Source: an uncultured Collinsella sp. | GTDB taxonomy: Bacteria > Actinomycetota > Coriobacteriia > Coriobacteriales > Coriobacteriaceae | Direction: 5' to 3' | DNA length: 7,391 nucleotides | Assembly (NCBI GenBank): GCA_902470365.1 | Contig: CABRFZ010000048.1 | Coordinates: forward strand, 1-7,391 | In this document: positions 5,577 to 7,391 of the stretch, piece after piece | Numbering within the stretch: position 1 is the stretch's first letter | Layout of the letters: the number at the start of each line of letters is the position of its first letter | Notes under the pieces: generated by a model | Told to the model about the DNA's origin: nothing | Database searches by the model: none | The model's input: only the letters and a program-made list of their open reading frames with translations | Position numbers and translations under genes: made by a program

Positions 5577-5616
5577 AAAACCGCCGCTAAGGGACAGGCG
5601 CCCTTGCGGCGGTTTT
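5577..5616 (+). terminator. Strong intrinsic terminator of the importer operon
   Basis: AAAACCGCCGC (5577-5587) pairs perfectly with GCGGCGGTTTT (5606-5616). Above a single bulged T (5588), AAGGG (5589-5593) pairs with CCCTT (5601-5605), leaving a seven-base loop 5594-5600. The A-run on the left and T-run on the right make it symmetrical, so it could stop transcription from both sides. It separates the importer from the nucleotidase gene. Confidence 0.92.
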
Positions 5617-5680
5617 CGCATATTATGTCGATAATCCGATATTCAACCAGACATTCTGGCTAAGGACTAAGGAAACTGCC

Positions 5681-7391
5681 ATGAAAAGACTCCCCCGCCT
5701 TGCGTTAGCCACCGCGTTGTTTGCCGGCGCGCTCGCAGGCATCCCAAGCCTCGCTTTCGCGGGGAACCTGCCCGCCGCTATTGACGACTCCGTGGCCGTC
5801 ATGCACACCAACGACATCCACGGCAGCTACAAGTACAGCTACAACGCAAGCAAGGGCACCGGCACTGTGGGCTTTGATGGGCTGGCGGTTCTCTATAGCG
5901 CCCAAAACAGCGCCCCCGATCTTTTGCTCGATGCGGGCGACACCTTCCACGGGCAGTCCTTCGCCACCATGAGCGAGGGCAAGAGCATCGCCGAGCTCAT
6001 GGACACCTTCTATGTAGACGGCTACGACGCGACCACGCCGGGCAACCACGACTGGAGCTACGGCGCGGACAAGCTCCGCACCATGACCGGCTACAGCACC
6101 ACCGGCACGCCCTTCGCCATGCTCTGCGCGAACGCGAAGTCTACGAGCGGCGTATGGAGCTCGAGCATCACGAAAACGCTCGATCGCACCTGGGAGGATA
6201 GCGAGGATCACTCCACATTCGACTACAAAATCAAGGTCGGCGTCGTGGGTGCCATGGATGAGTCGCTGGGATTCTCGCTGCGCGCGGACCTGGTCGCGGG
6301 CACGTCGTTCTCGAGTGCCACGAACGCCATCAATACCGAGGCAGAGCAGCTGCGCAAGGAGGGCTGCAACGTTGTCGTCTGTATCGCGCATACGCTCAAC
6401 GCCAAGACCTTTGCCACACGGCTCCGTGGCATCGATGCCCTTATCGCAGGCCACGAGCACATCAACCTTAACGAGAAGGTGACGGGAGCCGACGGCAAGA
6501 CGATCCACGTTGTCGAGGCAGGCAGCGCCTTTGCCGAGGTGGGGCTGCTTTCCATTCCGTACAAGTACGACACCAATGGCACCGAGACGACCGACGATGA
6601 CACGGTCACGGTCCCTGCAGACGGCAGCGACGAGAAGCTCTACACCGCCAAGAACGTCAACGACCTTTTGGCAGACCCCGACAAGGGCTCCGACTACCAA
6701 AGCTGCCTTGAAGCCGTCCGCAACAAGATCAAGCCGCTCGACGAGGCCTTTGAAAACGAATCGAACAAGGTGCTCGGCACATCCACCACCAACTATTTCT
6801 ACGGCGAGGACGCCGCAGGCACGCATGGTTGGGAAATGGTGCGCACCACCGATTTCCGCCCCAGCAAGGAGGACGACACCACCAAAGCCCAGACCATCGG
6901 CCACGTGATTTGCGGCTCCTATCTTGCCTTGACGGGCGCAGACCTCGCTATCGAAAACGCTGGCGGCATCCGCGGCGGCATCGCGGCGGGCAACGTGACC
7001 GCCGGCAACGTCATCGCCATCTCGCCCTACGGCAACACCGTGGAGACCTGGACCATGACCGGCGCGGACTTCCTCGCAGCGCTCGAGCACTCGCTACAAA
7101 TTAGCGACGATTGCAACGACAGCTACGAGCTTCAGCAGGCTTATGTGGCGGCCGGTCACACCGAGCAGGAGGCGCAAGACAAGTACAAGTGGCGCGATGA
7201 CTCTGGCAGCGTTCTCTCCTTTGGCGGCATCAACGTGACGATTGATTGGACGCAGCCCGAAGGCAAGCGCATTGTGAGTGCCACACTCACCAAAGACGGC
7301 AGCACGCTCGATCCCACCAAGACCTATACCGTCGCCACCAACAACTACATCATCACCAACACGACCGACTTCCCCACCTTCGCAAACGCCA
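5681..7391 (+). CDS. Secreted metallophosphatase / 5'-nucleotidase (UshA/YfkN-like), 3' end beyond window
   Basis: Exported two-domain enzyme that removes phosphate from nucleotides or related phosphoesters outside the membrane. 570 codons are visible and the frame is open at the right edge, so the C-terminus is missing. A signal peptide spans residues 1-27, with KR near the start, a hydrophobic core and AFA before the likely cut. The calcineurin-like domain shows metal ligands in HTNDIHG (D45, H47), DAGDTF (D87), GNHD (N122, H123), IAHT (H237) and GHEH (H258, H260). The C-terminal nucleotidase domain shows ENAGGIRGG (N426-R431) and SPYGNTVETW (448 on), which bind substrate. The family often has NGGGIR; the alanine here is a known variation. 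AAGGA at 5669-5673, seven bases before the ATG, sets the start. Many such Gram-positive enzymes end in a wall-anchor signal, which cannot be checked here. Substrate specificity is not settled. Confidence 0.93.
   Translation, partial: MKRLPRLALATALFAGALAGIPSLAFAGNLPAAIDDSVAVMHTNDIHGSYKYSYNASKGTGTVGFDGLAVLYSAQNSAPDLLLDAGDTFHGQSFATMSEGKSIAELMDTFYVDGYDATTPGNHDWSYGADKLRTMTGYSTTGTPFAMLCANAKSTSGVWSSSITKTLDRTWEDSEDHSTFDYKIKVGVVGAMDESLGFSLRADLVAGTSFSSATNAINTEAEQLRKEGCNVVVCIAHTLNAKTFATRLRGIDALIAGHEHINLNEKVTGADGKTIHVVEAGSAFAEVGLLSIPYKYDTNGTETTDDDTVTVPADGSDEKLYTAKNVNDLLADPDKGSDYQSCLEAVRNKIKPLDEAFENESNKVLGTSTTNYFYGEDAAGTHGWEMVRTTDFRPSKEDDTTKAQTIGHVICGSYLALTGADLAIENAGGIRGGIAAGNVTAGNVIAISPYGNTVETWTMTGADFLAALEHSLQISDDCNDSYELQQAYVAAGHTEQEAQDKYKWRDDSGSVLSFGGINVTIDWTQPEGKRIVSATLTKDGSTLDPTKTYTVATNNYIITNTTDFPTFANA

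Noticed and set aside
5615..5643. Promoter for the nucleotidase (TTCGCA 17 bases before GATATT; also TATTAT at 5621-5626)
   Set aside because: Each hexamer of the pair matches only four of six consensus bases, and TATTAT has no -35 partner. A promoter must lie in 5617-5680, but I cannot place it.
5705..7090. Long antisense open frame of 461 codons on the - strand
   Set aside because: It lies wholly opposite the nucleotidase, which has a signal peptide and all catalytic motifs. Long antisense frames are expected where third positions are G or C. The translation has no recognisable motif.

Overview
The window is GC-rich, gene-dense DNA whose codons mostly end in G or C. It reads as the chromosome of a high-GC Gram-positive gut-type actinobacterium. 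Codon use, the Tat-like lipoprotein signal and the protein style suggest a Coriobacteriia member such as Collinsella. That placement is inference from recall, not a database result. There is no insertion sequence, phage gene, CRISPR array, rRNA or tRNA gene. All five supported genes and the partial sixth lie on the + strand.

Layout: (1) 21-1424, asparaginyl-tRNA synthetase (asnS), closed by a textbook intrinsic terminator at 1471-1506. (2) 1683-2468, a DNA-binding regulator with an N-terminal winged-helix-like HTH and a C-terminal WYL-type domain. Its ribosome-binding site lies inside one arm of a perfect 10-bp inverted repeat. (3) 2629-5523, a three-gene ABC importer of the ABC_sub_bind/TrpXYZ type: lipoprotein binding protein, a 203-bp gap with a terminator-like hairpin, then membrane permease and ATPase overlapping by 8 bp. 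(4) 5522-5616, two consecutive hairpins that share a 10-base repeat; the second is a strong terminator. (5) 5681-7391, the start of a secreted metallophosphatase/5'-nucleotidase that runs off the right edge.

How the parts may work together: the importer is a complete uptake system, probably for an aromatic amino acid such as tryptophan or a related small ligand. The substrate cannot be fixed from sequence. The hairpin between the binding-protein gene and the permease gene would yield more binding protein than membrane parts, a common stoichiometry in ABC importers. The WYL regulator lies directly upstream and could control the importer, but nothing in the sequence proves this. The nucleotidase is separated by a strong terminator and is probably its own unit, acting outside the membrane to release nucleosides and phosphate.

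I found no clearly new biological system. The features most worth a second look are in the non-coding DNA: the SD-masking inverted repeat before the WYL gene, the short leader of the importer with two mutually exclusive pairings and a possible overlapping micro-ORF, and the twin hairpins after the ATPase gene. No gap between genes exceeds 300 bases.
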